Origin: an uncultured Chthonomonas sp.
GTDB taxonomy: Bacteria > Armatimonadota > Chthonomonadetes > Chthonomonadales > Chthonomonadaceae
Direction of reading: 5' to 3'
Assembly (NCBI GenBank): GCA_903859705.1
Contig: CAIONQ010000079.1
Coordinates: 1 to 64,000, forward strand
Length of the DNA stretch: 64,000 nucleotides
The notes under the pieces were generated by a model. It saw only the letters and a list, made by a program, of their open reading frames with translations, ran no database searches and was not told the origin of the DNA. Below are positions 55,968 through 64,000 of this stretch, piece after piece (the stretch's first letter is position 1; every line of letters begins with the position of its first letter). The position numbers and the translations under genes were made by a program.

Positions 55968-58001
55968 CTACTGGGAAGGCTGCTGTACCAGGATGGTATC
56001 GGTATCCTGTATTCGCCAGCGCTGGGCATCTCTCCATGCCACACGAGACTTCAGGGACAATCCGGTTACGTTGTTGACGCGCCTGCCTGTTTGTTGTGCA
56101 GAGAACGCGGTTGCTCCGATTGAAGGGGCAATATCAATAAATGGCAGGTTGAGATCGGGATCGAAGAGGCTTGGATCTGCAGAGATCTGGAACTGCATAC
56201 TGTGATAGGGCTCAATCCTAGTTGTGGTGTAGAACTCTCCCAGCATTACTGATTTGCCAGCATCGCAGGGTGCGAAATAGATTCGTGTAGCTTTGCCAGT
56301 AACTCCATCTCCGATGAAGTAGTGCCGGAAGTCTACACTCCCTGGGGCTGTAGCCTCACGGTAGTGCGCGGCTGCCTTTTGAACCTGTACGCCCCAATCT
56401 TTCTGAGTGCGATAGAAAATTCGAAGGCTTGCGCTCTGGAGACCCTGCGCTTCAACCACGGACTTATTAAGGGTAATCACTCCCGTTTTTTGATCTACGG
56501 TAGTTGGGCCAGAGGGATCAATTGTTAGGACACCGGTTCCCTGTGGAGAGTTCTGGTTGGTCCAATCTCCTACTTCCTGGCCGGTTGCTACGTTGTATAC
56601 AATGATATCGGGAGTTCGGTTTGAACCATCTCGATATATTCCATTGTATGTGCCGAGCGCCGGGTTGAAGTTGTTGATTGGATTGGAGTTATCCAGTACA
56701 TCGCCACCGAGGCGAAGGAACGGCACCGAAAGCGGCATTGTGTACGGAGACTGTGCCGGTACGCTGCGATCATCCTTCATAACATGGTTATCGAAGATCC
56801 GATAATCTACACGGGCTACCAGCGGTTTGGTACCGCTTGAAGTTACCTGCGGCTGATTGTGCCCGCTTGGGTTGAAAATCAGGATTCCCGGGTTTACATT
56901 GTTGCCGGGGCTTTGCTTGCTGTACCAGGCATATTCGTAAGCATCGTTAGAGCTCCATGTTGGAACCCCGCCTGCTTCTACCGTGTTATTTGGCAGCGCA
57001 AGTCTGAACTTGCGGGATACATCTTCGCTTTCGCGCACCATTCCATATGGGTAGGTAACATTTGCAGCAGGGGGGAACCCGGCCAGATACATCGCTGAAG
57101 GCACCGTCATCCCGTTACCTTCATTAATATCCGAAGGATACTGGCCATTGTATAGAGGCTGCCACACGGGAGCCGGCAGCGCTCCGTTTGTTCCGGCAGC
57201 TACATCTGGCACTGTAACTACCGTGCTAACCACACCGTTCGGCGGGTAGGCATTGGGCTGGAACTGTACCGAAATTGTGCCGCCCGTGCTCACATAGTAA
57301 TCGTAGCTAATTGTGAACTGGCGAAACGCTATTGGGCGCGCAGGATCGATTAACCTCGGGAAGAATGCCACCTTAAGGTTATCGTAATCGATAGCGTATT
57401 CGGCTTCGTTGCGCAGCACAGGTGTAGCGGAAGGATTTGAGATGGTGGGCACGGATGCCTGAATGGTTCGCTGCAGTGCGGCGCCATAAACGAGCAGACT
57501 ATCCGTTGTGCCAGTAAACGTGTTTTCGACTGGTCCGTATTCTAGCGGATGAATTCCGCCGTATCCCTGGCCGGTAGTACCGGAAGCAATTGGAATACGG
57601 AACGACTCGCCCATGACAAAGCGATACGGGTTAATGTTTGAGAAGTACCACGGATCTTTACCAGCCAGGCTTGGATCGGTGGCTACAAGATCTGCATTAA
57701 ACGAAGGAAGCACTGTGCTGGACAGGTTGCCGGCAGCATCCAGCGCGACGATGGCTTCGGAGGCATTTTCTGCGGCCAGCGCCTTATCCGTTACCTGACG
57801 GTTGATGGCTTCTGCTGCGGTTACTTCGGCTGTTCTTGCGATACTCAGAAAGCCAGGAGGAAACAGGCGCACGATGGCCAGGATTCCAATGAGCAGCACC
57901 ACAAGCACAACCATGATCTCGACGAGCGAGAAGCCGGAGTGCACTCGGCGCTCCACCTTTCGGCGGGTTTTGTTCAACTGGTTTGCGTTCATCATATCCA
58001 T
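55968..58001 (-). CDS. PilV-like large prepilin
   Basis: A 677-residue prepilin with leader MDMMNANQLNKTRRKVERRVHSG and the class III site SG-FSLVEIMVVLVVLLIGILAIVRLFPPGFLSIARTAEVTAAEAINRQ. Gly-1 and Glu5 are both canonical, and the FSLVEIMVV(L/A) plus IGI form is typical of PilV. The bulky C-terminal part (about 620 residues) contains beta-rich segments and no recognised domain. Classical PilV is under 200 residues. ATG at 58001 is chosen because it starts the short basic leader (AAGGG ten bases upstream). The frame is open to 58157 but unlike a prepilin leader. The next gene downstream is the PilW-like gene. Confidence 0.75.
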   Translation of the reverse strand: MDMMNANQLNKTRRKVERRVHSGFSLVEIMVVLVVLLIGILAIVRLFPPGFLSIARTAEVTAAEAINRQVTDKALAAENASEAIVALDAAGNLSSTVLPSFNADLVATDPSLAGKDPWYFSNINPYRFVMGESFRIPIASGTTGQGYGGIHPLEYGPVENTFTGTTDSLLVYGAALQRTIQASVPTISNPSATPVLRNEAEYAIDYDNLKVAFFPRLIDPARPIAFRQFTISYDYYVSTGGTISVQFQPNAYPPNGVVSTVVTVPDVAAGTNGALPAPVWQPLYNGQYPSDINEGNGMTVPSAMYLAGFPPAANVTYPYGMVRESEDVSRKFRLALPNNTVEAGGVPTWSSNDAYEYAWYSKQSPGNNVNPGILIFNPSGHNQPQVTSSGTKPLVARVDYRIFDNHVMKDDRSVPAQSPYTMPLSVPFLRLGGDVLDNSNPINNFNPALGTYNGIYRDGSNRTPDIIVYNVATGQEVGDWTNQNSPQGTGVLTIDPSGPTTVDQKTGVITLNKSVVEAQGLQSASLRIFYRTQKDWGVQVQKAAAHYREATAPGSVDFRHYFIGDGVTGKATRIYFAPCDAGKSVMLGEFYTTTRIEPYHSMQFQISADPSLFDPDLNLPFIDIAPSIGATAFSAQQTGRRVNNVTGLSLKSRVAWRDAQRWRIQDTDTILVQQPSQ

Positions 58002-58184
58002 TGCATCTGTGCCCTTGCAGGCTGCACTGAGGTGCGCCGCCTGTACGCTGGCATTTAGTTTGCATTGCCGGCGGTCTTGAGCCGGGAATTCATTGTTCAG
58101 CGATCTGCGTTGTTTGATCGTAGGTTTCTTCGTATTGTTCCGCACTAGGAATGGCATGTTTCCATGCCTATTGCCTGCTTGCGA

Positions 58185-59150
58185 TTACGGAAGGTAACCG
58201 AGTGGAAGCTGCATGCCAGCCACTTTGCTATCGATCTTGCGGGCTGTACCATTCAGCAGCAGAATGAGCACTTTGGAGCTCTTGGCTGTATCTACGTGCT
58301 GAGTAATGTAGGTAAGAATGGTTCTATCAGCTGGCGGATTAGCGTACTTGAGCTGCGTTACGTATGGATTGTTAGATGCATCCACATCGGCAACAACGCC
58401 GAAGTTGTGGGTCCAATCCGGGCTATAGTGCAGTTCGTAGCGTGGTGTAGTGCTGCCTGGCGCATAGTTAATACTGCCATCCAGATTCAGCATTGGACCA
58501 ATATCCATGCTATCCATCACATAGAACAGTTTGGCTGTGCCAGCGTAGGAGGATGGGCCAGCCGGTATGTTGTGATCTACGCCGGGCACCCAGGTTACCG
58601 GGATTGGATTGGCGGCAGTACCGCCTGCGGAGATGCTGACCTGCGAATTAATCGGCCAGTAAGCAATGGTTACATCCGTTGGGCGCTTATTTACGTTATC
58701 CGGGCAGGTGAAGGCTGTCGCATCTTTCACCTGATCATGAAATAGGAAGCCGCGTTCCGGAGAACTTGCCACGGTGGTAGTGTACGCGCCGATAGCGCTT
58801 GTGAACGGCACTATCGGTGAATCTGTGGTGGATGGCGAACATCCACCGCCAGAAGGTGTACAGCCTCGAGCCGGGCGGTTGGCCGGAATGGAGTTAGGCG
58901 CAAGTGGTGTTTCAGCGAAAGGAAACAACGTTGCCGGGTAGTGACCTTCATCCTCAGAGTAGAGGCGGGCACCAACGTACACAGCGTGCAGGTTGCTCAT
59001 TGTGCTGCTTTGCCTGGCCTGCTCCCGCACTACGCCGAAAACAGGGAAAAGAATTGCTGCCAGTATCGCTATAATTGCAATAACTACGAGCAATTCAATC
59101 AGGGTAAAGGCTTTCGCGCTGTTTTTGCGTGCAGTCTGCCGGGTGACCAT
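58185..59150 (-). CDS. small prepilin 2, paralogue of the following prepilin
   Basis: A 321-residue pseudopilin-type protein with leader MVTRQTARKNSAKA and site KA-FTLIELLVVIAIIAILAAILFPVFGVVREQARQSSTMSNLHAVYVGARLY. Ala replaces Gly before the cut, and Glu5 is present. This is the family abundant in Planctomycetota, Verrucomicrobiota and Armatimonadota. The C-terminal VKVLILLLNGTARK occupies the spot where relatives usually end in an H-x9-DG-like DGHxK motif. Alternative ATG at 59168 adds six residues. It closely resembles the gene upstream, so the two arose by duplication. They may be the major and a minor pilin subunit, but which is which is unknown. Confidence 0.85.
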   Translation of the reverse strand: MVTRQTARKNSAKAFTLIELLVVIAIIAILAAILFPVFGVVREQARQSSTMSNLHAVYVGARLYSEDEGHYPATLFPFAETPLAPNSIPANRPARGCTPSGGGCSPSTTDSPIVPFTSAIGAYTTTVASSPERGFLFHDQVKDATAFTCPDNVNKRPTDVTIAYWPINSQVSISAGGTAANPIPVTWVPGVDHNIPAGPSSYAGTAKLFYVMDSMDIGPMLNLDGSINYAPGSTTPRYELHYSPDWTHNFGVVADVDASNNPYVTQLKYANPPADRTILTYITQHVDTAKSSKVLILLLNGTARKIDSKVAGMQLPLGYLP

Positions 59151-59268
59151 GATTATATTTGTCTCCATCCATATCCGCCAGCATACCTGGCGCGCAGAGT
59201 ACTGTTCGGAGCTCCGTGTACTCGCTGAGCGAGCACCTCTTATCGGCGAATATGCGCCGGGTTGAATT

Positions 59269-60027
59269 CTAAGGGCTAAAGTAGAGCGGCCCGTTTGGAT
59301 GTGTTGCATCCTGATACACAAACTTTGAATAGTGAGTTGCCTTAGTTGTTCCATTCAGCAGCAACACCATGAGTTGATCGCTATGTGCAACAGATGCATG
59401 GTACGAGCACCATGTAACCACGGTCTTGTTTTCGTCCGGGTTAGGGTACTTCAGCTGATTCGGCGCATCGGCGGCACCGGTTGTTCCGGTCCAATCCAAT
59501 GCGTAATGAATTTCGCGCACTCCGGCAACCGCGTTGCCAGTTTTATCGATCTGGGGCCCTGTATCGTAGCTATCAAAGGTGTAGTACCATGCCGGGCTTG
59601 CCCCTGTTAGCGGTACACCTGGTGGATAGACGGCTCCATTGGTTACTGCGGCACGGTTATTGTTAGCGGCATTATCCGGGCACTGGAAGATACTGACATC
59701 TTTGTTGTACTTTTGCCCGGTTGCGAATGGCCGATTCAATACGTCACCAGCGCTCAACGGTGTGCCGGAGCCACTGTACAACGTGTTGTTGTTTACATAG
59801 GGGTTGCAGAGCAGAATGGGCGGGTACTTCTGGTTATCCAGGAAGTAGAGTTTCAGATCCTGACCAATTTCATGCATCTGCGTGAGGCAGGTTCCCTGCC
59901 GGGCAGATTCGCGGGCGCGGTTGAAAGTGGGGAAAAGAATAGCCGCAAGAATAGCTATAATTGCTATAACTACAAGTAGCTCGATGAGTGAGAAGCCAGA
60001 TCTCGCGGTTATCCTTCTGGTTTTCAT
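59269..60027 (-). CDS. small prepilin 1 (type IV pilin/pseudopilin family)
   Basis: A 252-residue prepilin with leader MKTRRITARSG and canonical site SG-FSLIELLVVIAIIAILAAILFPTFNRARESARQGTCLTQMHEIGQDLKLYFLDNQKYPP. Gly-1 and Glu5 are present. The C-terminal LMVLLLNGTTKATHYSKF parallels the neighbouring prepilin. Start choice is uncertain between ATG at 60027 (CAGG five bases upstream) and 60042 (GGAAGG directly abutting). It follows pilD by 141 bases on the same strand. The protein is expected to be cut by the encoded prepilin peptidase and built into a pilus or pseudopilus. Confidence 0.85.
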   Translation of the reverse strand: MKTRRITARSGFSLIELLVVIAIIAILAAILFPTFNRARESARQGTCLTQMHEIGQDLKLYFLDNQKYPPILLCNPYVNNNTLYSGSGTPLSAGDVLNRPFATGQKYNKDVSIFQCPDNAANNNRAAVTNGAVYPPGVPLTGASPAWYYTFDSYDTGPQIDKTGNAVAGVREIHYALDWTGTTGAADAPNQLKYPNPDENKTVVTWCSYHASVAHSDQLMVLLLNGTTKATHYSKFVYQDATHPNGPLYFSP

Positions 60028-60168
60028 ATCGGCCTGATTCATCCTTCCAACGGGCGCGAGCTCGTGAGTTAGCATGCACTAATGCAAGCTTCGAACGCCT
60101 GATTTGACTGCCATACGTTCGGTGATGTTCCCACCGGTTTGTGCACCTCGTGTTTGTGACGGATGCGT

Positions 60169-61245
60169 TTAGCTACCGGGGCTAAGTACCACCTGTTTTG
60201 GAAATGCATAGGCGAGGTACATTGCGGTAAACGGCTCACCAACCAGCATCGCCGCAAGAAACCCTACCACCATGAACGGACCGAATGGGATTGCAGACGG
60301 TGCCGGTACCCAGGCATCCTCATCTATGGTTGGCTTGACATCCACACCATGACGTGCTGCCAGTTTATCTCGGAAGTAATCCAGGATATCCTCAAACCAG
60401 AGAACATACCCAATCCAGCGAAGCTCCATCAGCAAGTTAGATTCTTCTTCCGGGGTGCTCTCCCCTTCGGATTCAGGCTGAACTTGCGGTACGTTTGCTG
60501 ATTTTGCCCGTTTCCCACGCAGATAAATCATTGCTGGGCCTACAATTGCACCAGATCCACAACATAGAATTGCCCATATTGGGATTAGGCGCAGTACCGA
60601 CATGCCGACTGGTGTGATGGATACTAGCATGGCGCCCATTGCACGCGCCAGCAGCACATCCCCCAGCCCCATGGCTTCTTGCCTTTTCCACACCCAGCCA
60701 AGAACTCTCACTGAACCGAACACTGCAATACCCGCCGCGCCTCCAAGAAGCGATGCGGGCAGCCAACCGTACAGCAACGCATGGCCAGGTTCGTGGGTGG
60801 CAAATCCATACATATCTCGTGCGAAGGCCACTATGAATGCAAGAATGTTGAGCTGCGGCGGTATTTCAAACAGCTCCATATCTATGCAGTACATGGGCAC
60901 CAGCAGTGCTATAAACGCGGTTAGCGCAATGGCATTTGCTGGTTCTTCTCGAAACCGAAGGTAAACCACAAGAAACAGGATGCCGGTAATTAGCTCTACC
61001 CAGAAATACCGTGATGAAATCGGCTTTTTACAGTATCGGCACTTTCTTCCACAGATGAGGTAACTCAGCAGTGGGAAGAGATCCAGGGCTGAAAGCTGAT
61101 GTCCACACGAAGGGCAGTAAGACCACTGCGGCTTCGTGAGGGATCCATTACGGGGCAGACGCCAGATGACGACGTTCAAGAAGCTGCCGATGCATATGCC
61201 CAGCAGGAACGTCGTCACGCTCCAGAACCAGTTTTGTACGGTCAT
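60169..61245 (-). CDS. pilD: prepilin peptidase / N-methyltransferase PilD-like
   Basis: A 358-residue inner-membrane aspartyl protease that cuts prepilin leaders and usually methylates the new N-terminus. The N-terminal methyltransferase/zinc region begins GSFLNVVIWRLPR and contains the paired CPSCGH and CRYCKKP. The A24 domain has the catalytic-Asp region CIDMELFEIPPQ and the second motif GLGDVLLARAMGAM. The usual IPD triplet of the first motif reads IPP here. An acidic, charged insertion of about 80 residues (PESEGESTPEEES to DEDAWVP) precedes the last hydrophobic helix and explains the extra length over 250-290-residue relatives. The ATG at 61245 lacks a strong ribosome site. Only 78 bases separate it from pilC. 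Confidence 0.85.
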   Translation of the reverse strand: MTVQNWFWSVTTFLLGICIGSFLNVVIWRLPRNGSLTKPQWSYCPSCGHQLSALDLFPLLSYLICGRKCRYCKKPISSRYFWVELITGILFLVVYLRFREEPANAIALTAFIALLVPMYCIDMELFEIPPQLNILAFIVAFARDMYGFATHEPGHALLYGWLPASLLGGAAGIAVFGSVRVLGWVWKRQEAMGLGDVLLARAMGAMLVSITPVGMSVLRLIPIWAILCCGSGAIVGPAMIYLRGKRAKSANVPQVQPESEGESTPEEESNLLMELRWIGYVLWFEDILDYFRDKLAARHGVDVKPTIDEDAWVPAPSAIPFGPFMVVGFLAAMLVGEPFTAMYLAYAFPKQVVLSPGS

Positions 61246-61276
61246 AAGGTCGAGACAGACTTCATGGGTGAGTAAT

Positions 61277-61310
61277 TGGGCGGCAGAGCATGTAACTGCA
61301 AAGCCGCCCA
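61277..61310 (-). other. hairpin between pilC and pilD
   Basis: An 8-bp stem (TGGGCGGC / GCCGCCCA) with an 18-base loop lies in the 78-base gap. No T-run follows on the minus strand, so readthrough into pilD is expected and the structure may tune transcript stability. Confidence 0.45.
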
Positions 61311-61323
61311 GTTTCTTCCAGAC

Positions 61324-62580
61324 CTATTCTTTGGTTGCTCCGCCGGATTTCGTATCGTCGTCATTACCGCCGGAGAGGTTTTGAATAACCTGCAGCAGCG
61401 GGGCGAACATTGCGATAACGATAAACCCAACGCAAACACCGAGGAAAACGATCATAACGGGTTCGATTGCCGAGGTAAGGGACTGGAGTGTGGACTCCAC
61501 TTCGCCCTCGTAGAACTCTGCAATTTTGGAGAGCATCTGATCCAGAGCTCCAGATTCTTCACCGATAGAGATCATGTGAACAACCATGGGCGGGAACATT
61601 TTGCTCTTTTCCAGCGGTTCGTTAACGCGGTCTCCTTCTCGAATTCTTGCTCTGGCGTTCATGATTGCTTCTGCAATGATTTCGTTACCAACGGTACCGG
61701 CAACGGTTTCCAACGCTTGAAGAATCGGGACGCCCGATACGAGCAGAGTAGAGAGAGTTCGCGAGAAGCGCGCCAGGCAGATTTTATGGCCGAGCTTGCC
61801 GAATACCGGAACTTTCAGCTTGAGGCGATCGATAACTCGGCGGCCAAGCTTGGTAGTACCTGCGTATTTGATGCTAACCCAGAGCAGAGCAACGATACCG
61901 ATACCGATATACCACTTGGTCTTCAAGAAGTCGCTGAAGTCTACGAGCATCTGCGTCATCATCGGGAGGTCTTTAACGCCGAGGTCTTTGAAGAGTTCAA
62001 TAAACTTCGGAACGATAAATGTACAGAGACCGAGAACGATGAGGATAGCTACAACCACAACGATGGTAGGATAGGTAAGCGCCGCTTTAACCTTGCGGCG
62101 AAGTTCCATATCCTTTTCCAGGAAGTGGGAAAGGCGCTGCAGTGATTCTTCAAGTACACCACCGACTTCGCCTGCTCGGATCAAACCGATAAACAGGTTA
62201 TTGAAGACTTTTGGGTATTTCTGCATGGATTTTGAAAGCGTTTGGCCGCTTTCTACTTCCACCTGAATTTCACGCAGGATGCGTTTGAGTTTCGGGTTTT
62301 GAGTTTGTTCTCCGAGAACGTCCAGCGAGCGTACAAGGGATACGCCCGCGTCGATCATGGTAGAGAACTGTCGGCAGAAGATGGAAAGGTCTTTGAGCTT
62401 AACGCGCCCAAAGCCAGCCCCGGCGCTTTTCTTCTTACCACCAGCGGCCTGTTTAAGGTCACTAACGGAGAAGCCCTGCTCCTGAAGGCGTTTCTTTAGT
62501 ATGTCCTGATTTTCAGCCTCGGAAGTTCCCGTTCTCACGGCTCCGGTGCTATCGCGTACTGTGTACTGGTATACGGGCAT
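61324..62580 (-). CDS. pilC: type IV pilus inner-membrane platform protein PilC (GspF family)
   Basis: A 418-residue polytopic protein with two GspF domains, each with a cytosolic helical bundle and membrane helices. The first has FCRQFSTMIDAGVSLVRSLDVL and FIGLIRAGEVGGVLEESLQRLS; the second has RFSRTLSTLLVSGVPILQALE and MISIGEESGALDQMLSKIAEFYE. The N-terminus (YQYTVRDSTGAVRTGTSEAENQ) and C-terminus are typical. PilC links the assembly ATPases to pilin extraction from the membrane. It starts 31 bases after pilT, so the two are co-transcribed. Length is normal for the family. Confidence 0.95.
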   Translation of the reverse strand: MPVYQYTVRDSTGAVRTGTSEAENQDILKKRLQEQGFSVSDLKQAAGGKKKSAGAGFGRVKLKDLSIFCRQFSTMIDAGVSLVRSLDVLGEQTQNPKLKRILREIQVEVESGQTLSKSMQKYPKVFNNLFIGLIRAGEVGGVLEESLQRLSHFLEKDMELRRKVKAALTYPTIVVVVAILIVLGLCTFIVPKFIELFKDLGVKDLPMMTQMLVDFSDFLKTKWYIGIGIVALLWVSIKYAGTTKLGRRVIDRLKLKVPVFGKLGHKICLARFSRTLSTLLVSGVPILQALETVAGTVGNEIIAEAIMNARARIREGDRVNEPLEKSKMFPPMVVHMISIGEESGALDQMLSKIAEFYEGEVESTLQSLTSAIEPVMIVFLGVCVGFIVIAMFAPLLQVIQNLSGGNDDDTKSGGATKE

Positions 62581-62611
62581 TTCTGGTTCCTCCAGAACGG
62601 AAACGAACTAC

Positions 62612-63892
62612 TTAGCGCTGGTATCCGGGCTGACCGGGTTGCGGCATGGTTGCCGTCTTGATCATCTTCTCAAGTTCTGGTGGGTTCTGCGCTCGGGTGA
62701 TGGCCTCTTCGTACGAAATGGTGCCCCGTACATAAAGATCGCGCAGGCTCTGATCCATGGTTGTCATGCCCATGCTGGCACTTGTCTGGATCATGGATGT
62801 GATTTGGTGCGCCTTGGCTTCACGAATCAGGTTACGGATTGCAGGGGAGGCGCGCATGATTTCAAGGCAGCAAACGCGGCCTGGTTGATTGGCGCGCGGG
62901 ATTAGCTGCTGGCAGAGAATTGCCTGCAGGTTATTGGAGAGCTGCAATCGCACCTGTTCCTGCTGACCACCCGGGAACGAGTCTACGATACGTTCAACCG
63001 AGGTAGCTGCCGAGTTGGTATGGAGTGTTGCGAAAACAAGGTGGCCGGTTTCTGCAGCAGAAACTGCCATCTGCATGGTTTCGAGGTCTCGCATTTCACC
63101 AACGAGGATTACATCAGGATCTTCTCGGAGGGAGGCGCGTAGTGCGTTTCGGAACTCCTTGGTATCCTGCCCAACTTCACGTTGGTTGATGATGCTGAAC
63201 TTGTGGTTGTGCAGGTATTCAATTGGGTCCTCGATGGTGATGATGTGCTTGCTTTCTTCCGAGTTAATTCGGTTGATCATCGCCGCGAGAGTAGTAGATT
63301 TTCCGGATCCTGTAGGGCCTGTAACGAGAACAAGGCCGCGAGGGAGCTTGGTAAGTTCTTCCAGAATTCCCGGGAGTCCCAGTTGCTGCAGAGTAGGTAT
63401 CTTCTGCGGGATCTGGCGGAAGGCCATTGCGCAGTTGCCTTTATCGCGGAATACGTTAACGCGGAAGCGGGCAATGCGTGCGAGCTGGTAGGAGAAGTCG
63501 AGTTCAAGATCGGTTTCAAATCGCTGAATCTGATCGTCCGTAAGGATATCGTAGATGAGGCGCTGTGTGTGCTGCGGCGACATCTTTTCCCACGGCATTG
63601 GTACCAGAGCACCATCGACACGGATGATTGGCGGTATGCCTACTGCGATATGAAGGTCGGAAGAGCCCTTATCAACCATTGCGCGGAGCAGGTCATCGAT
63701 ATGGGCATCGTCCAGCGGAAGCGGTCGGGCCGATGCGGTCGGTACAGCCTGTGTTGGAACCTGCCCCTGTTGTGCAAGCGGGTTGTAGGCAGTGGGCTGT
63801 TGTGGAGCCAGCGGGTTATAGGGCTGATTTCCAGGGGCCGCGCCGGGTATGGGCGGTACGCCCGGCGTATTCGGAAACTGGTTATTCGACAT
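62612..63892 (-). CDS. pilT: type IV pilus retraction ATPase PilT
   Basis: A 426-residue hexameric ATPase that powers pilus retraction. Motifs are Walker A GPTGSGKSTT, the Asp box IITIEDPIEYLH, Walker B VILVGEMRDLETM and the His box ATLHTNSA, with the PilT-type AIRNLIREAKAHQI near the C-terminus. The N-terminal 60 residues are a Pro/Gln-rich, probably disordered extension with a duplicated YNPLA-x-QQ motif not found in the 345-residue classical PilT. It is the first gene of the array visible here. The extension ATPase PilB and PilM/N/O/Q are not in the window and may lie beyond 64,000. No promoter was recognised in 63,893-64,000. Confidence 0.95.
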   Translation of the reverse strand: MSNNQFPNTPGVPPIPGAAPGNQPYNPLAPQQPTAYNPLAQQGQVPTQAVPTASARPLPLDDAHIDDLLRAMVDKGSSDLHIAVGIPPIIRVDGALVPMPWEKMSPQHTQRLIYDILTDDQIQRFETDLELDFSYQLARIARFRVNVFRDKGNCAMAFRQIPQKIPTLQQLGLPGILEELTKLPRGLVLVTGPTGSGKSTTLAAMINRINSEESKHIITIEDPIEYLHNHKFSIINQREVGQDTKEFRNALRASLREDPDVILVGEMRDLETMQMAVSAAETGHLVFATLHTNSAATSVERIVDSFPGGQQEQVRLQLSNNLQAILCQQLIPRANQPGRVCCLEIMRASPAIRNLIREAKAHQITSMIQTSASMGMTTMDQSLRDLYVRGTISYEEAITRAQNPPELEKMIKTATMPQPGQPGYQR

Positions 63893-64000
63893 CTAACATC
63901 TCCCCATATTAACGGCTTCGCGCCTGCGAGGTGAATATTGTCTCGAGGCGCGGAGCCCATTTCTTTGACTGCAAATCATAACGCGATAGCAGAGCTGATA

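Noticed and set aside
61276-62145. 289-codon open frame on the plus strand opposite pilC
   Set aside because: Antisense shadow of a certain pilC gene. The composition mirrors the codon bias of the other strand.
63182-63934. 250-codon open frame on the plus strand opposite pilT
   Set aside because: Antisense to PilT, whose Walker motifs are unmistakable. The shadow has no recognisable motif.
1-64000. CRISPR arrays, tRNA and rRNA genes, phage or insertion-sequence structures
   Set aside because: No regularly spaced direct repeats, cloverleaf-like sequences, paired terminal inverted repeats or intact transposase/integrase genes were seen by reading. A program scan could still find a diverged tRNA.

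Overview
The window carries a free-living bacterial chromosome segment of moderate GC content. It holds about 30 protein genes, and no tRNA, rRNA, CRISPR array or intact mobile element was seen. The gene set is large secreted glycoside hydrolases, NHL and TPR proteins, and prepilins of the 'FTLIELLVVIAIIAILAAILFP' type. This resembles Armatimonadota (Chthonomonas/Fimbriimonas-like) or a neighbouring phylum such as Planctomycetota. That placement is inference from gene style, not from a marker gene search.

Left part (1-31.4 kb) is a mosaic of short transcription units. It has a tiny membrane protein, DNA polymerase I (polA), the nicotinamide riboside transporter PnuC, glutamate dehydrogenase, and an NHL-repeat lipoprotein-like protein. 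A 1705-residue TPR protein with an embedded C39-like cysteine peptidase domain follows. Next come a DUF4838-like secreted hydrolase, a GH29 fucosidase, a carbonic-anhydrase-like protein, an ACS-family MFS transporter and a Tim44-domain protein. A three-gene oxidative operon (membrane-anchored tandem-domain protein, DyP peroxidase, cytochrome P450) faces an S1/P1 nuclease across a perfect 19-bp hairpin. Then come a GH116-type glucosidase, moaC translationally coupled to a clan-A glycoside hydrolase, and a 2-Cys peroxiredoxin.

Middle part (31.4-36.6 kb) has a poorly conserved stretch with a beta-propeller-like ORF and about 0.7 kb of apparently non-coding or decayed DNA. It is followed by a GH27 alpha-galactosidase with an NPCBM domain, RNase HI, and a PYROXD2/phytoene-desaturase-like flavoprotein converging on RNase HI.

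Right part (36.6-63.9 kb) is one 27-kb leftward operon-like array of type IV pilus genes. In order of transcription it reads pilT, pilC, pilD, two small paralogous prepilins, then four to five very large proteins. The order and N-termini of these match the PilV-PilW-PilX-PilY1 minor-pilin block of Gram-negative type IV pili: a 677-aa PilV-like, a 738-aa PilW-like, a 1038-aa PilX-like, a 1686-aa PilY1-like propeller protein with a calcium-loop motif, and a 2848-aa secreted multi-propeller protein. The products are several times larger than their classical counterparts. This giant minor-pilin/adhesin array is the most unusual system in the window. The DyP-P450 operon and the TPR-C39 protein are the next most interesting.
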